Assembly: GCF_024206495.1 (NCBI RefSeq)
Contig: NZ_JAMBPQ010000019.1
Location: 1-64,000, forward strand
Length of the DNA stretch: 64,000 bases
Direction: 5' to 3'
Source of the DNA: Paraburkholderia sp. CNPSo 3272
GTDB taxonomy: Bacteria; Pseudomonadota; Gammaproteobacteria; Burkholderiales; Burkholderiaceae
The translations under genes were made by a program, and so were the position numbers. Shown here one piece after another: positions 53,872-62,288 of this stretch (position 1 is its first letter; the number at the start of each line of letters is the position of its first letter). The notes under the pieces are model-generated. The model saw only the letters and a list, made by a program, of their open reading frames with translations. It made no database searches and had not been told where the DNA came from.

Positions 53872-54044
53872 GGCGAGAGCGTCGATCGAAGGCGTGACCG
53901 CAGAGGCAAAACGAGCAAAAGAGTCGCATTCCGGCCGGCGCCGGATGCGCGCTACGATAGCACACGCTTTTGCGGCTTCCCACGCCTTCCTTGACGCGCA
54001 GGCCCCCCGCGCCTACACTCGCACGCACTCTGGTGCTCGCGCGC

Positions 54045-54275
54045 GCGATCCAATAATGCACGCGCAGTTAAACGGGAATCAGGGAGCCATCCCTCCTCGG
54101 GCATGGCCAACCTGAACTGCACCCGCAACGGTACAACGAGCGCGGCGTTCGCACGAATGCCGCAAACCGCTTCCATGCTTTACGCAGTCCACGCCACTGT
54201 GCAAGCCGGCCGCAAGGCCGCTCGCGCGGGAAGGCGAAGCGGTGTTTCGTCAGTCCGGATACCGGCCAGATACGT
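54045..54275 (+). promoter_or_regulatory. Cobalamin (AdoCbl) riboswitch
   Basis: Conserved features in order: GTTAAACGGGAATC (54067-54080), CTGCACCCGCAACGGTACAA resembling the usual CTGCCCCCGCAACTGT block (54116 on), CCACTGTGC then GGGAAGGCG (around 54190-54240), and the B12 box GTCCGGATACCGGCC at 54253-54267. Outer boundaries are approximate. It lies about 220 bases upstream of cobW, on the strand that carries cobW-cobN, and would lower their expression when B12 is plentiful. Confidence 0.9.
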
Positions 54276-54327
54276 GGGATTCGCGCTGCGGGGATGCGGT
54301 GCCGGGTCCGTGATTTTCATGCGTCAG

Positions 54328-54342
54328 CCGGGCGAGGCCCGG
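54328..54342 (+). terminator. Hairpin downstream of the riboswitch, possible expression platform
   Basis: CCGGGC (54328-54333) and GCCCGG (54337-54342) pair around GAG, followed by GTGCGTTTCT. Short and T-poor, so transcription termination is possible but not certain; translational control near the cobW ribosome-binding site (AAGGAG at 54485-54490) is the alternative. Confidence 0.35.
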
Positions 54343-54497
54343 GTGCGTTTCTGGTCGTTCGTCCCCTGCAGGTTTTGAATCGTTGCGCGTGACAGCGTCT
54401 CCACGGATACGCGCGCGTGCGCAACACGACACCCGCACGAACGGCAGGCGCGACGCACCATGCCCCTCGATACGGCCTGGCGCCGAAGGAGCACTCA

Positions 54498-55589
54498 ATG
54501 CAAATGCGCAAAATTCCGGTCACGATCGTGACGGGCTTTCTCGGCAGCGGTAAAACCACGTTGCTGCGTCATATTCTTCAGCACGCGGGCGGCCTGCGCG
54601 TCGCGGTCATCGTCAACGAATTCGGCGAACTCGGCATCGACGGCGAAATTCTGCGCGGCTGTGGCATTGGCTGCGACGAGAACGGCAACGAAACGGAAGG
54701 CCAGCTCTACGAACTCGCGAACGGCTGCCTTTGCTGCACCGTGCAGGAAGAGTTCTTCCCCGTGATGGAGAAACTGCTCGAACGCCGCGGCGATGTCGAT
54801 CACGTGCTGATCGAAACTTCGGGTCTCGCGCTGCCCAAGCCGCTCGTGCAGGCGTTCAACTGGCCGTCGATCCGCAATGCGTTCACCGTCGATGCGGTCG
54901 TGACCGTGGTGGACGGTCCCGCCGCCGCGAGCGGCCAGTTCGCCGAAAACCCTCAGGCCGTGGACGCGCAGCGCCGCGCCGACCCGAATCTCGATCACGA
55001 GTCGCCGCTGCACGAGCTGTTCGAAGACCAGCTTTCGGCCGCCGACCTCGTCATTCTCAACAAGACCGATCTGCTGGACGTTGCGGGCCAGGACGCGCTC
55101 ATCGCCGAGCTGCGCGAAGAGCTGCCGCCGCAGGTGAAGATCGTGCGCGCGCAGCACGGCAAGCTCGATCTGCATACGCTGCTCGGGCTCGAGGCGGCCT
55201 CCGAGGAGAGCATTCATCTGCGGCACGACCATCACGGTTCCGCCGACGATCCCGATCATCATCATGACGAGTTCGATTCGGTTGTGGTGTCGGGCAATGC
55301 GGCTTCGCGCGAGAGCGTGATCGAGGCGCTTCAGCAACTCCTCGATGCGCACACGATCTATCGCGTGAAGGGCTTTGCCGCGTTGCCGGGCGCGCCGATG
55401 CGCCTCGTGATTCAAGGCGTGGGCCGTCGCTTCGACAGCTATTTCGACCGCCGCTGGAACGCGCAGGAAAGCGCGGCGCAGCCGCTCGCGAGCCGCTTCG
55501 TGCTGATCGGCGAAGACCTCGATGGCGCGACGCTGCAAGCGGCCTTCGATGTCGCGTTGGCAAACGTGCAGACCGCGGCCGCGAAGTGA
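54498..55589 (+). CDS. cobW: CobW-family GTPase, cobalamin biosynthesis
   Basis: 363 residues from ATG 54498, with AAGGAG 7 bases upstream. COG0523 GTPase: Walker A GFLGSGKTTLLRH, NEFGELGIDGEIL, metal-binding CLCC in ANGCLCCTVQEEF, IETSGLALPKPLVQAF, NKTDLL, and a histidine-rich loop HLRHDHHGSADDPDHHHDEFD (~225-260) plausible for cobalt or zinc binding; C-terminal CobW_C domain. Known to help metal delivery to the cobaltochelatase. Controlled by the upstream riboswitch; cobN follows after 27 bases. Confidence 0.94.
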   Translation: MQMRKIPVTIVTGFLGSGKTTLLRHILQHAGGLRVAVIVNEFGELGIDGEILRGCGIGCDENGNETEGQLYELANGCLCCTVQEEFFPVMEKLLERRGDVDHVLIETSGLALPKPLVQAFNWPSIRNAFTVDAVVTVVDGPAAASGQFAENPQAVDAQRRADPNLDHESPLHELFEDQLSAADLVILNKTDLLDVAGQDALIAELREELPPQVKIVRAQHGKLDLHTLLGLEAASEESIHLRHDHHGSADDPDHHHDEFDSVVVSGNAASRESVIEALQQLLDAHTIYRVKGFAALPGAPMRLVIQGVGRRFDSYFDRRWNAQESAAQPLASRFVLIGEDLDGATLQAAFDVALANVQTAAAK

Positions 55590-55616
55590 TCGCGCCTAGC
55601 TAGACGAGGCAGTCCC

Positions 55617-58600
55617 ATGCATTTGCTGCGCACTACGCCTGGCGGTTTCGTCGACGACACGCAGGGCGTTATCCGGATCGACCAGCAGCCCGCCGAGATC
55701 GTCGTGCTCAGTTCGGCGGACACGACGCTCGCGCTACTGGCGAGCGTCGTGTCGCGCCTGCCCGCAGGTTTCCCGAGCGTGCGGCTCGCGAACGTAACGT
55801 ATCTGCGCCAGCCCGCGTCGGTGGATTTTTACGTCGAAGACGTCCTGCAGCACGCGCGCGTGGTGGTGGTCGATCATCTGGGCGGCGAAACGTACTGGCC
55901 GTATGGCATCGAGCAGGTCGTCTCGCTCGCCGAGCGACGCGGGCAACTGCTCGCGATGTTTTCGGGCGACTTGCAGGAAGACCCCAATCTCATCGCCAAG
56001 AGCCGCGCCGAGCCCGAATTTTGCCGCTTGCTGTGGCGCTATCTGCGCGAAGGCGGCGCGGCCAACGCCGAATCGTTTCTGCGTGCGCTCGCGTGGCGCG
56101 CATTCGACTGGGGAAGCGAGCCTGCGCCGCCCGTGGCGCTGCCGGCCGCCGCGCTCTATTGCCCGCAGCGCGACGTCGCGACCATCGACGAATGGCGCGC
56201 GCGCTGGCAACCTGGCGCGCCGGTCGTCGCGCTGCTGTTTTACAAGGCGCATTTGCAGGCAGCGAACACCGCCGCTTTCGATGCCCTCATCGACGCGCTG
56301 CTCGCGCGCGGCATGAACCCGCTGCCGCTTGCGATCACGTCGCTCAAGGACACCTTGAGCCGCGACGTGCTCGATCAACTAGCGGCCGAGCACGATGTCT
56401 CGCTGGTGCTGAACACCACCGCATTCGCGGCTTCGTCGCTGGACGACCCCGAACCGATCGCGCTCGCCGGTGACGCGCCCGTGCTCCAGGTGATCCTGAG
56501 CGGCGGCAATCGCGAAGACTGGGTGAAGGACAATCACGGCCTGAATTCGCGCGACATTGCCATGCATATCGCGCTGCCCGAAGTGGACGGCCGCGTGATT
56601 ACGCGCGCGATCAGCTTCAAGGGGCTCGCGTACCACTGCAAGGAGACGCAGGTCGATGTCGTGCGCTATCAGCCCGATGCCGAGCGCGTGGCGTTCGTCG
56701 CCGAACTGGCGCGCCGGTGGTGCCGCTTGCGCAGCCTGCCGAACGCAGAGAAGAAACTCGCGCTCGTGCTCGCGAACTATCCGATGAGCGAAGGGCGCAT
56801 TGGCAACGGCGTGGGACTCGACACGCCGGCCTCGTTGGTCGGCATCCTGCGCATGCTGCGTGACGAAGGCTATCGCGTGGCCGATCTGCCCGAAGACGGC
56901 GACGCGCTCATGCGCATCCTCACGCAAGGCGTCACGAACGATCCCGACACGCGCGCGCTGCGCCCCGCATGGCAGAGTCTTTCCCTCGATGACTACCGCG
57001 CGCGCTTCTCGCAACTTCCCGTCGAGGCGCAAAACGCGCTGATCGCGCGCTGGGGGGTGCCGGAGGACGACCCCACCGTGCGCCGCGGCCGCTTCATGAT
57101 TGCGGGCTGGCGCTGTGGCCAGGTGTTCGTGGGCATTCAGCCTTCGCGCTCGCGCGGCGACGACACCTACGCGAACTATCACGACGCCGAACTCGTGCCG
57201 CCGCATGCGTATCTCGCGTTTTACTTCTGGCTGCGCGAGACGTTCGGCATCGACGCCATCGCGCATGTGGGCAAGCACGGCAACCTGGAGTGGCTGCCGG
57301 GCAAGAGCGTGGCGCTTGCCGACACCTGCTGGCCCGACATGGCGCTCGGGCCGCTGCCGCATCTGTATCCGTTCATCGTCAACGATCCGGGCGAGGGGAG
57401 CCAGGCCAAACGCCGCGCCCAGGCCGTGATCATCGATCACCTGATGCCGCCGCTCACGCGCGCCGAAAACTATGGGCCGCTGCAAGACCTCGAACGTCAG
57501 GTCGATGAGTATTACGAAGCATTGATGGTGGACCCGCGCCGCGCGAAGCTGCTGCGCAAGACCATCCTTGCGACGATCATCGAGCATCGGCTGCACGAAG
57601 AGTTGAGCGTTTGCGCGCCGCAGGATCAGGCCGGCGAAGACGAATTGCTCACGCGCGCCGACGCTTACCTCTGCGAGCTGAAGGAAGCGCAGATTCGCGA
57701 CGGCCTGCATACGTTCGGCGAATCGCCGCAAGGCCAGCAGCGGCGCGACACGCTGCTCGCGCTCGGGCGCTATGCGTGCGGCGACGGGCAGGGGGCGAAC
57801 GCGGGTCTCATCGACGCACTCGCGCGCGACCTGTGCATCGATCACCTCGTCGATCCGGCCACGGTCGATTGGGCTGCGCCGTGGCATGGCCCGCGTCCGC
57901 CGCAGCTCGCTGCGGTGAGCGATACGCCATGGCGTCATGCGGGCGACACGCGCGAACGCCTGGAAATGCTCGCGGCTACGCTGATTGAAGACATTTGCTC
58001 AGGCCAACGAAGCGATGCGCAGCAGGCATCGCTGCCGCATGCGGCCCAGGTGCTTGCGCGCCTGCGCGATGACGTGCTGCCGCGCCTCGACGCCTGCGGC
58101 CCCGAAGAGATGCGTCAGCTGCGCCGTGGCTTGGAAGGCCGCTTCGTGCCGCCGGGTCCGAGCGGTTCGCCCTCGCGAGGCCGCCCCGACGTGCTGCCCA
58201 CGGGCCGCAACTTCTACTCCGTCGATACGCGCGCCGTCCCGACCCAGGCGGCGTGGACGCTCGGCATGAAATCGGCGCATCAGCTCATCGAGCGTCACCT
58301 GCAGGAGCACGGCGACTACCCGCGCGCCGTGGGGCTTTCGGTATGGGGCACGGCGACGATGCGCACCGGCGGCGACGACATCGCCCAGGCGTTTGCGCTG
58401 ATCGGCGTGCGGCCGAAGTGGGCCGCCGGCAGCCAGCGCGTGTCCGACTTCGAGATCATGCCGGTCGAGGCGCTGGACCGGCCGCGCATCGACGTAACGC
58501 TGCGCGTATCGGGCTTCTTCCGCGACGCCTTTCCCAACGTCATGCATCTGTTCGACGCCGCCGTGCAGGCGGTGGCCGGTCTAGACGAGCCGGAGCACCA

Positions 58601-59411
58601 GAATCCGCTGCGCGCACGCGTGCTGCGCGAGCGCGACGCGCTGGTCGCGAACGGTATGGCCGCCGACGAGGCGCGCCGCCGCGCGGGCTGGCGCGTGTTC
58701 AGCGCGCGCCCCGGCGCGTACGGCGCGGGCTTGCAGTCGATGATCGACCATCGCCAGTGGCAGACCGACGCCGATCTCGCGCACGCGTACCAGGCGTGGG
58801 GCGGCTACGCCTACGCGCAAAAGAGCGCGGGTGACGAGGCGGGCGAGGCGTTCCGCGCGCGTCTCGCGACGCTCGACGTGGTCCTGCAGAACCAGGACAA
58901 CCGCGAACACGACCTGCTCGACTCGAACGACTATTACCAGTTCCAGGGCGGCATGGCCGCGGCGGCGCGGCACTTTTCGCAGGCGCAGCCCGCGCTCTAT
59001 CATGCGGATCACAGCAACCCCGCTGCGCCGCGCATTCGTCCGCTGCACGAAGAGATCGCGCGCGTGATCCGCTCGCGCGTGGTCAACCCGAAATGGATCG
59101 ATGGCGTGAAGCGTCACGGTTACAAGGGCGCGGCGGAAATGGCGGCGACCGTGGACTATCTGTTCGGCTATGACGCGACCGCGCGCGTGGTGGGCGATCA
59201 TCAGTACGCGCTCGTCGCGAACGCCTACGTGCACGACGACGACACGCGCGAATTCATGCAGCGCCACAATCCGCACGCGCTGCATGCCGTGTGCGAGCGG
59301 CTGCTCGAAGCGATCCAGCGCGGTCTCTGGCAGGAGCCGGGCGAGCATCGCGCACAACTCGAACACCGTCTGCTCGAAGCCGGGCAGCATCTGGAAGGAT
59401 CAGGACCATGA
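55617..59411 (+). CDS. cobN: Cobaltochelatase large subunit CobN
   Basis: 1264 residues; magnesium-chelatase H/CobN family. Hallmarks include VHDDDTREFM near the end, DAIAHVGKHGNLEWLPGKSVAL (~545), GEGSQAKRRAQAVIIDHLMPPLTRAENYG (~590), GNFYSVDTRAVPTQAAWTLG-type motif (TGRNFYSVDTRAVPTQAAWT, ~865), and GVVWGTATMRTGGDDIAQAF-like (LSVWGTATMRTGGDDIAQAF, ~910). It binds hydrogenobyrinate diamide and inserts Co(II) with the help of AAA+ and VWA subunits, encoded immediately downstream. The stop overlaps the next start by 4 bases (ATGA). Confidence 0.95.
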   Translation: MHLLRTTPGGFVDDTQGVIRIDQQPAEIVVLSSADTTLALLASVVSRLPAGFPSVRLANVTYLRQPASVDFYVEDVLQHARVVVVDHLGGETYWPYGIEQVVSLAERRGQLLAMFSGDLQEDPNLIAKSRAEPEFCRLLWRYLREGGAANAESFLRALAWRAFDWGSEPAPPVALPAAALYCPQRDVATIDEWRARWQPGAPVVALLFYKAHLQAANTAAFDALIDALLARGMNPLPLAITSLKDTLSRDVLDQLAAEHDVSLVLNTTAFAASSLDDPEPIALAGDAPVLQVILSGGNREDWVKDNHGLNSRDIAMHIALPEVDGRVITRAISFKGLAYHCKETQVDVVRYQPDAERVAFVAELARRWCRLRSLPNAEKKLALVLANYPMSEGRIGNGVGLDTPASLVGILRMLRDEGYRVADLPEDGDALMRILTQGVTNDPDTRALRPAWQSLSLDDYRARFSQLPVEAQNALIARWGVPEDDPTVRRGRFMIAGWRCGQVFVGIQPSRSRGDDTYANYHDAELVPPHAYLAFYFWLRETFGIDAIAHVGKHGNLEWLPGKSVALADTCWPDMALGPLPHLYPFIVNDPGEGSQAKRRAQAVIIDHLMPPLTRAENYGPLQDLERQVDEYYEALMVDPRRAKLLRKTILATIIEHRLHEELSVCAPQDQAGEDELLTRADAYLCELKEAQIRDGLHTFGESPQGQQRRDTLLALGRYACGDGQGANAGLIDALARDLCIDHLVDPATVDWAAPWHGPRPPQLAAVSDTPWRHAGDTRERLEMLAATLIEDICSGQRSDAQQASLPHAAQVLARLRDDVLPRLDACGPEEMRQLRRGLEGRFVPPGPSGSPSRGRPDVLPTGRNFYSVDTRAVPTQAAWTLGMKSAHQLIERHLQEHGDYPRAVGLSVWGTATMRTGGDDIAQAFALIGVRPKWAAGSQRVSDFEIMPVEALDRPRIDVTLRVSGFFRDAFPNVMHLFDAAVQAVAGLDEPEHQNPLRARVLRERDALVANGMAADEARRRAGWRVFSARPGAYGAGLQSMIDHRQWQTDADLAHAYQAWGGYAYAQKSAGDEAGEAFRARLATLDVVLQNQDNREHDLLDSNDYYQFQGGMAAAARHFSQAQPALYHADHSNPAAPRIRPLHEEIARVIRSRVVNPKWIDGVKRHGYKGAAEMAATVDYLFGYDATARVVGDHQYALVANAYVHDDDTREFMQRHNPHALHAVCERLLEAIQRGLWQEPGEHRAQLEHRLLEAGQHLEGSGP

Positions 59412-60445
59412 GCGCTGCGGCCACGCGTCCCGCGTTTCCCTTTACCGCGCTGGTTGGCCAGGCGCCACTGCAGCGCGCGCTGCTGCTCGCGGCCATCGAC
59501 CCCGCGATAGGCGGCGTGCTGGTGAGCGGGCCGCGCGGCACCGCGAAATCCACGGCGGCGCGCGCGCTCGCGGCGCTCCTGCCGGAAGGCGCGTTCGTCA
59601 CGCTGCCGCTCGGCGCGAGCGAGGACAAGCTGATCGGCACGCTCGACCTCGAAGCGGCGTTGCGTGAGAGCGCGGTGCGCTTCGCGCCGGGGCTGCTCGC
59701 GCGCGCGCACGGCGGCGTGCTCTACGTGGACGAAGTGAACCTGCTGCCCGATGCGCTCGTCGACGTGCTGCTCGACGCGGCAGCGAGCGGCGTGAACACG
59801 GTGGAGCGCGATGGCGTGTCGCACACGCACGACGCGCATTTCGTGCTGGTCGGCACGATGAATCCCGAAGAGGGCGAGTTGCGTCCGCAATTGCTCGATC
59901 GCTTCGGCTTGATGGTCGAACTCGGGACGCCTTATGACGTCGCTGAACGGCAACGCATCGTCAAGGCGCGTCTCGCGTTCGATGCTGATCCGCAGGCGTT
60001 TTGTGCGGCGCGCGAGGCCGAACAGCGCGCGCTCGCGCAGCGTATTGCGGCTGCCCGCGATGCGCTCGACAAGCTCGACTGGAGCGATGCCGTCCACGAG
60101 CGCGCGGCGCAGCGTTGCATCGAGGCCGCCGTTGACGGCTTGCGCGCCGACCTCGTGATGCTGCGGGCGGCGCGTGCGCTCGCGGCGTTCGAAGGGGCGC
60201 AGGCGGTGAGCCCGCAGCACGTCGACGAGGTTGCCAATTGTGTGCTCGCGCATCGCCGGCACGCCATGCCGCAGCGCTCCGACGCGCCGTCTTCCCCTGA
60301 GCAGCGGCCGCCCTCATCCGCACCCATGAGCGAAGACAAGCACACCGAAACAACATCGGATGCCGATTGGGGCGAGATGCCGCCCGAGCCCGTCGCGGCG
60401 AAGGCCGTAAAGGGCGTGATCCCGCTGCCAGCAAAAAAACGCTGA
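59408..60445 (+). CDS. Chelatase AAA+ ATPase subunit (ChlI/BchI-like)
   Basis: 345 residues from the ATG at 59408 (ATGA overlap with cobN). AAA+ chelatase core: LVGQAPLQRALLLAAIDPAIGGVLVSGPRGTAKST (Walker A), SEDKLIGTLDLEAAL, HGGVLYVDEVNLLPD (Walker B), VLVGTMNPEEGELRPQLLDRFGLMVEL. C-terminal ~280-345 is a charged, low-complexity tail ending AKKR. Acts as the motor subunit of the cobalt chelatase beside CobN; it resembles magnesium-chelatase subunit I more than the CobS of Pseudomonas denitrificans. Confidence 0.9.
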   Translation: MSAAATRPAFPFTALVGQAPLQRALLLAAIDPAIGGVLVSGPRGTAKSTAARALAALLPEGAFVTLPLGASEDKLIGTLDLEAALRESAVRFAPGLLARAHGGVLYVDEVNLLPDALVDVLLDAAASGVNTVERDGVSHTHDAHFVLVGTMNPEEGELRPQLLDRFGLMVELGTPYDVAERQRIVKARLAFDADPQAFCAAREAEQRALAQRIAAARDALDKLDWSDAVHERAAQRCIEAAVDGLRADLVMLRAARALAAFEGAQAVSPQHVDEVANCVLAHRRHAMPQRSDAPSSPEQRPPSSAPMSEDKHTETTSDADWGEMPPEPVAAKAVKGVIPLPAKKR

Positions 60446-61110
60446 CCCGTCGGGCACAGGCCGCCGCCTCGGTACAGGGCGGCGCTCGACGGCGAGAAGG
60501 CCCGGGGCGCGGTCCCGCGCAAATCGCGAAGCGCGGCGAGCGCATCGCCTGGCCGCCCACGCTCGCGGCCAAACGCGCCGGGTCATTGCAGGCGCAACAT
60601 TTGCGCTACGCCCAACGCAAGACGGGTTCCGGCGCGCTACATTGCTTCGTGCTGGACTGCTCGGCTTCGATGCTCGCGCGTGGCCAGCTCGCGCTTGCCA
60701 AGGGGTTGTTGGTCGCACTATTCGACCGCGCCCGCGCCGAGCGTGTGGAAGTGGCGCTGATTGCCTTCGGCGGTGCCGGGGCCGAGCTGCGGTTCGGGCC
60801 CGCGGTGCCGCGCTGGTGGAACGAGCGCTGGATCGAGCCGATCGGCGGGGGCGGCGGCACGCCGCTCGAAGCGGGCGTCGGCCGCGCGGCGCAGGTGCTC
60901 GAAACCGCCGCGCGCCGCGATCCGGCACGCGCGCGCCATCTCTGGCTGTTCAGCGACGGCCGCACGACGCAGTGGCCCGCGCGGCCACGCCACGCCGACC
61001 ATGTCACGGTGATCGATTGCGAACTTGGCGCGCTGCGCGTGGGGCGTTGCGAGGCGCTCGCGCAGGCATGGGCCGGCGAGTGCCTCGACGCTCAGGCGCT
61101 GCTCGCCTGA
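60367..61110 (+). CDS. VWA-domain chelatase subunit (ChlD/BchD C-terminal-like)
   Basis: About 247 residues. The VWA domain ~92-235 has the metal-ion site FVLDCSASMLARGQLALAKGLL (DxSxS), GGGGGTPLEAG and LWLFSDGRTTQW. N-terminal ~1-85 is Arg/Ala-rich (RRAQAAASVQGGARRREGPG), like the acidic/basic linker of ChlD, and lacks the AAA domain, which is instead supplied by the preceding gene. Start uncertain: no ATG exists in this frame; TTG 60367 (overlapping the previous gene by 79 bases) or a CTG at 60442 in a CTGA overlap are the candidates. Third subunit of the cobalt chelatase complex by context. Confidence 0.8.
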   Translation: MGRDAARARRGEGRKGRDPAASKKTLTRRAQAAASVQGGARRREGPGRGPAQIAKRGERIAWPPTLAAKRAGSLQAQHLRYAQRKTGSGALHCFVLDCSASMLARGQLALAKGLLVALFDRARAERVEVALIAFGGAGAELRFGPAVPRWWNERWIEPIGGGGGTPLEAGVGRAAQVLETAARRDPARARHLWLFSDGRTTQWPARPRHADHVTVIDCELGALRVGRCEALAQAWAGECLDAQALLA

Positions 61111-61117
61111 ACGCGCG

Positions 61118-62074
61118 TCAGCGCACGCTGCCGGTCCAGTAGAGCACGTCGTCCTGACGATCGAAAACGTAGACTTTCATCGCCATCTGCTCGGCGGCCG
61201 TGAGGCGGTCGAGTTCGAGGCCGAGCGTCGCGTGCGCGGGGTCGCCCGTTTCCGCTTGCACGTTGCGGATGACCGCGCTCGTTTCGATCGCCGTTGCGTT
61301 CTCGCCCGAGCGCAGCTGGAAGGCCACGCGCAGCCGCTCGCCAACCTTGCCGAGCGCCCACGCGGCGCTCACCGAAAGTCCGAGCGCGCTGATCCCGCGT
61401 GCGAGCGCCACGCCGTCATAACCCGTGCCTTCCTCGCCGATGCCGTAGCGCACGGGAAATTGCGCGCGCACGCGAACCGAGCGGCGTTCGCGCAGGCGGC
61501 GGATGTTGGCGGGCTTCGACAGCACGAGGTAGTCGAGCGGTGACTGGCTGAGCGCATGCACGGTGCATACGAAGCGATAGACTGCCTGGCTCGCAATCGC
61601 GACGATTTCCACGTTTTCGCACGGCGTGATGGCGATGGGGCGGCCATCGACATAGGGCGTCGTCACGAAGAGCGCTTCGTTGGGCGCGAAACCGATCAGG
61701 CGGCACGGGTGCATCGGCGCGCCGCTCGCGCCCATCTGCGGACGCAGGCCCATCAGCGCGCCGATGGTCAGGTGCATGTCGCGCGTGGTGGCGGCGGTTT
61801 CGCTAATGCCGGGTGCGTTCCTGGCCGTCGCGCTCTCCGGTGTGGCCTCGAGCCGTTCCATGTCGCCGCGATGCGGCGCGAAATGCAGGAACAGAAAGTC
61901 GCGTTCCGCTTCGCCCATCAGCACCGCGCCGGCGTCGAGCAGCAGGGCGCCGTCGCTATCGACGACAGGCCATGCGAGCGGCTCGCCTACCGGCAGGGCT
62001 TGCGGCGTGAGTGGGGCGGCTTGCGTTGCGGCGTCGGTGGTTTCGGGTTGATCTTCGGTGGTCGGGTTGGTCAT
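61118..62074 (-). CDS. PilZ-domain, YcgR-like c-di-GMP-responsive protein
   Basis: 318 residues from the ATG at 62074 (GTG 62116 would add 14). N-terminal ~1-100 unique and acidic; YcgR-type domain ~100-195 (DMHLTIGALMGLRPQMGASG, CRLIGFAPNEALFVTTPYVDGRPIAI); PilZ ~200-310 beginning RRLRERRSVRVRAQFPVRYG, which keeps the RxxxR c-di-GMP contact. The second motif, normally (D/N)xSxxG, reads GISALG, so its first residue is not Asp/Asn; binding may be altered. Family members link c-di-GMP to motility or envelope functions. Convergent with the chelatase gene and divergent from a diguanylate cyclase gene. Confidence 0.82.
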   Translation of the reverse strand: MTNPTTEDQPETTDAATQAAPLTPQALPVGEPLAWPVVDSDGALLLDAGAVLMGEAERDFLFLHFAPHRGDMERLEATPESATARNAPGISETAATTRDMHLTIGALMGLRPQMGASGAPMHPCRLIGFAPNEALFVTTPYVDGRPIAITPCENVEIVAIASQAVYRFVCTVHALSQSPLDYLVLSKPANIRRLRERRSVRVRAQFPVRYGIGEEGTGYDGVALARGISALGLSVSAAWALGKVGERLRVAFQLRSGENATAIETSAVIRNVQAETGDPAHATLGLELDRLTAAEQMAMKVYVFDRQDDVLYWTGSVR

Positions 62075-62288
62075 CGGCGCAGGGTGGACGGTGAGCGGTT
62101 CGCGTAGTGAAGGCACTTCGCGGGTTCATCTGGTTTACGGCGCTGCGGCAGCGAAATTGAGTGTGTGCCGCGATTCGAAGGCGGTTTCGCGAGCCGCAGT
62201 ATGATGGCGCCTGAATGCAATCTGTAATCGGCCGGCACGCGGGACAAGCGGTATCAACGGAACGCGCGGAGCAAAGAGGAAACGCCTC

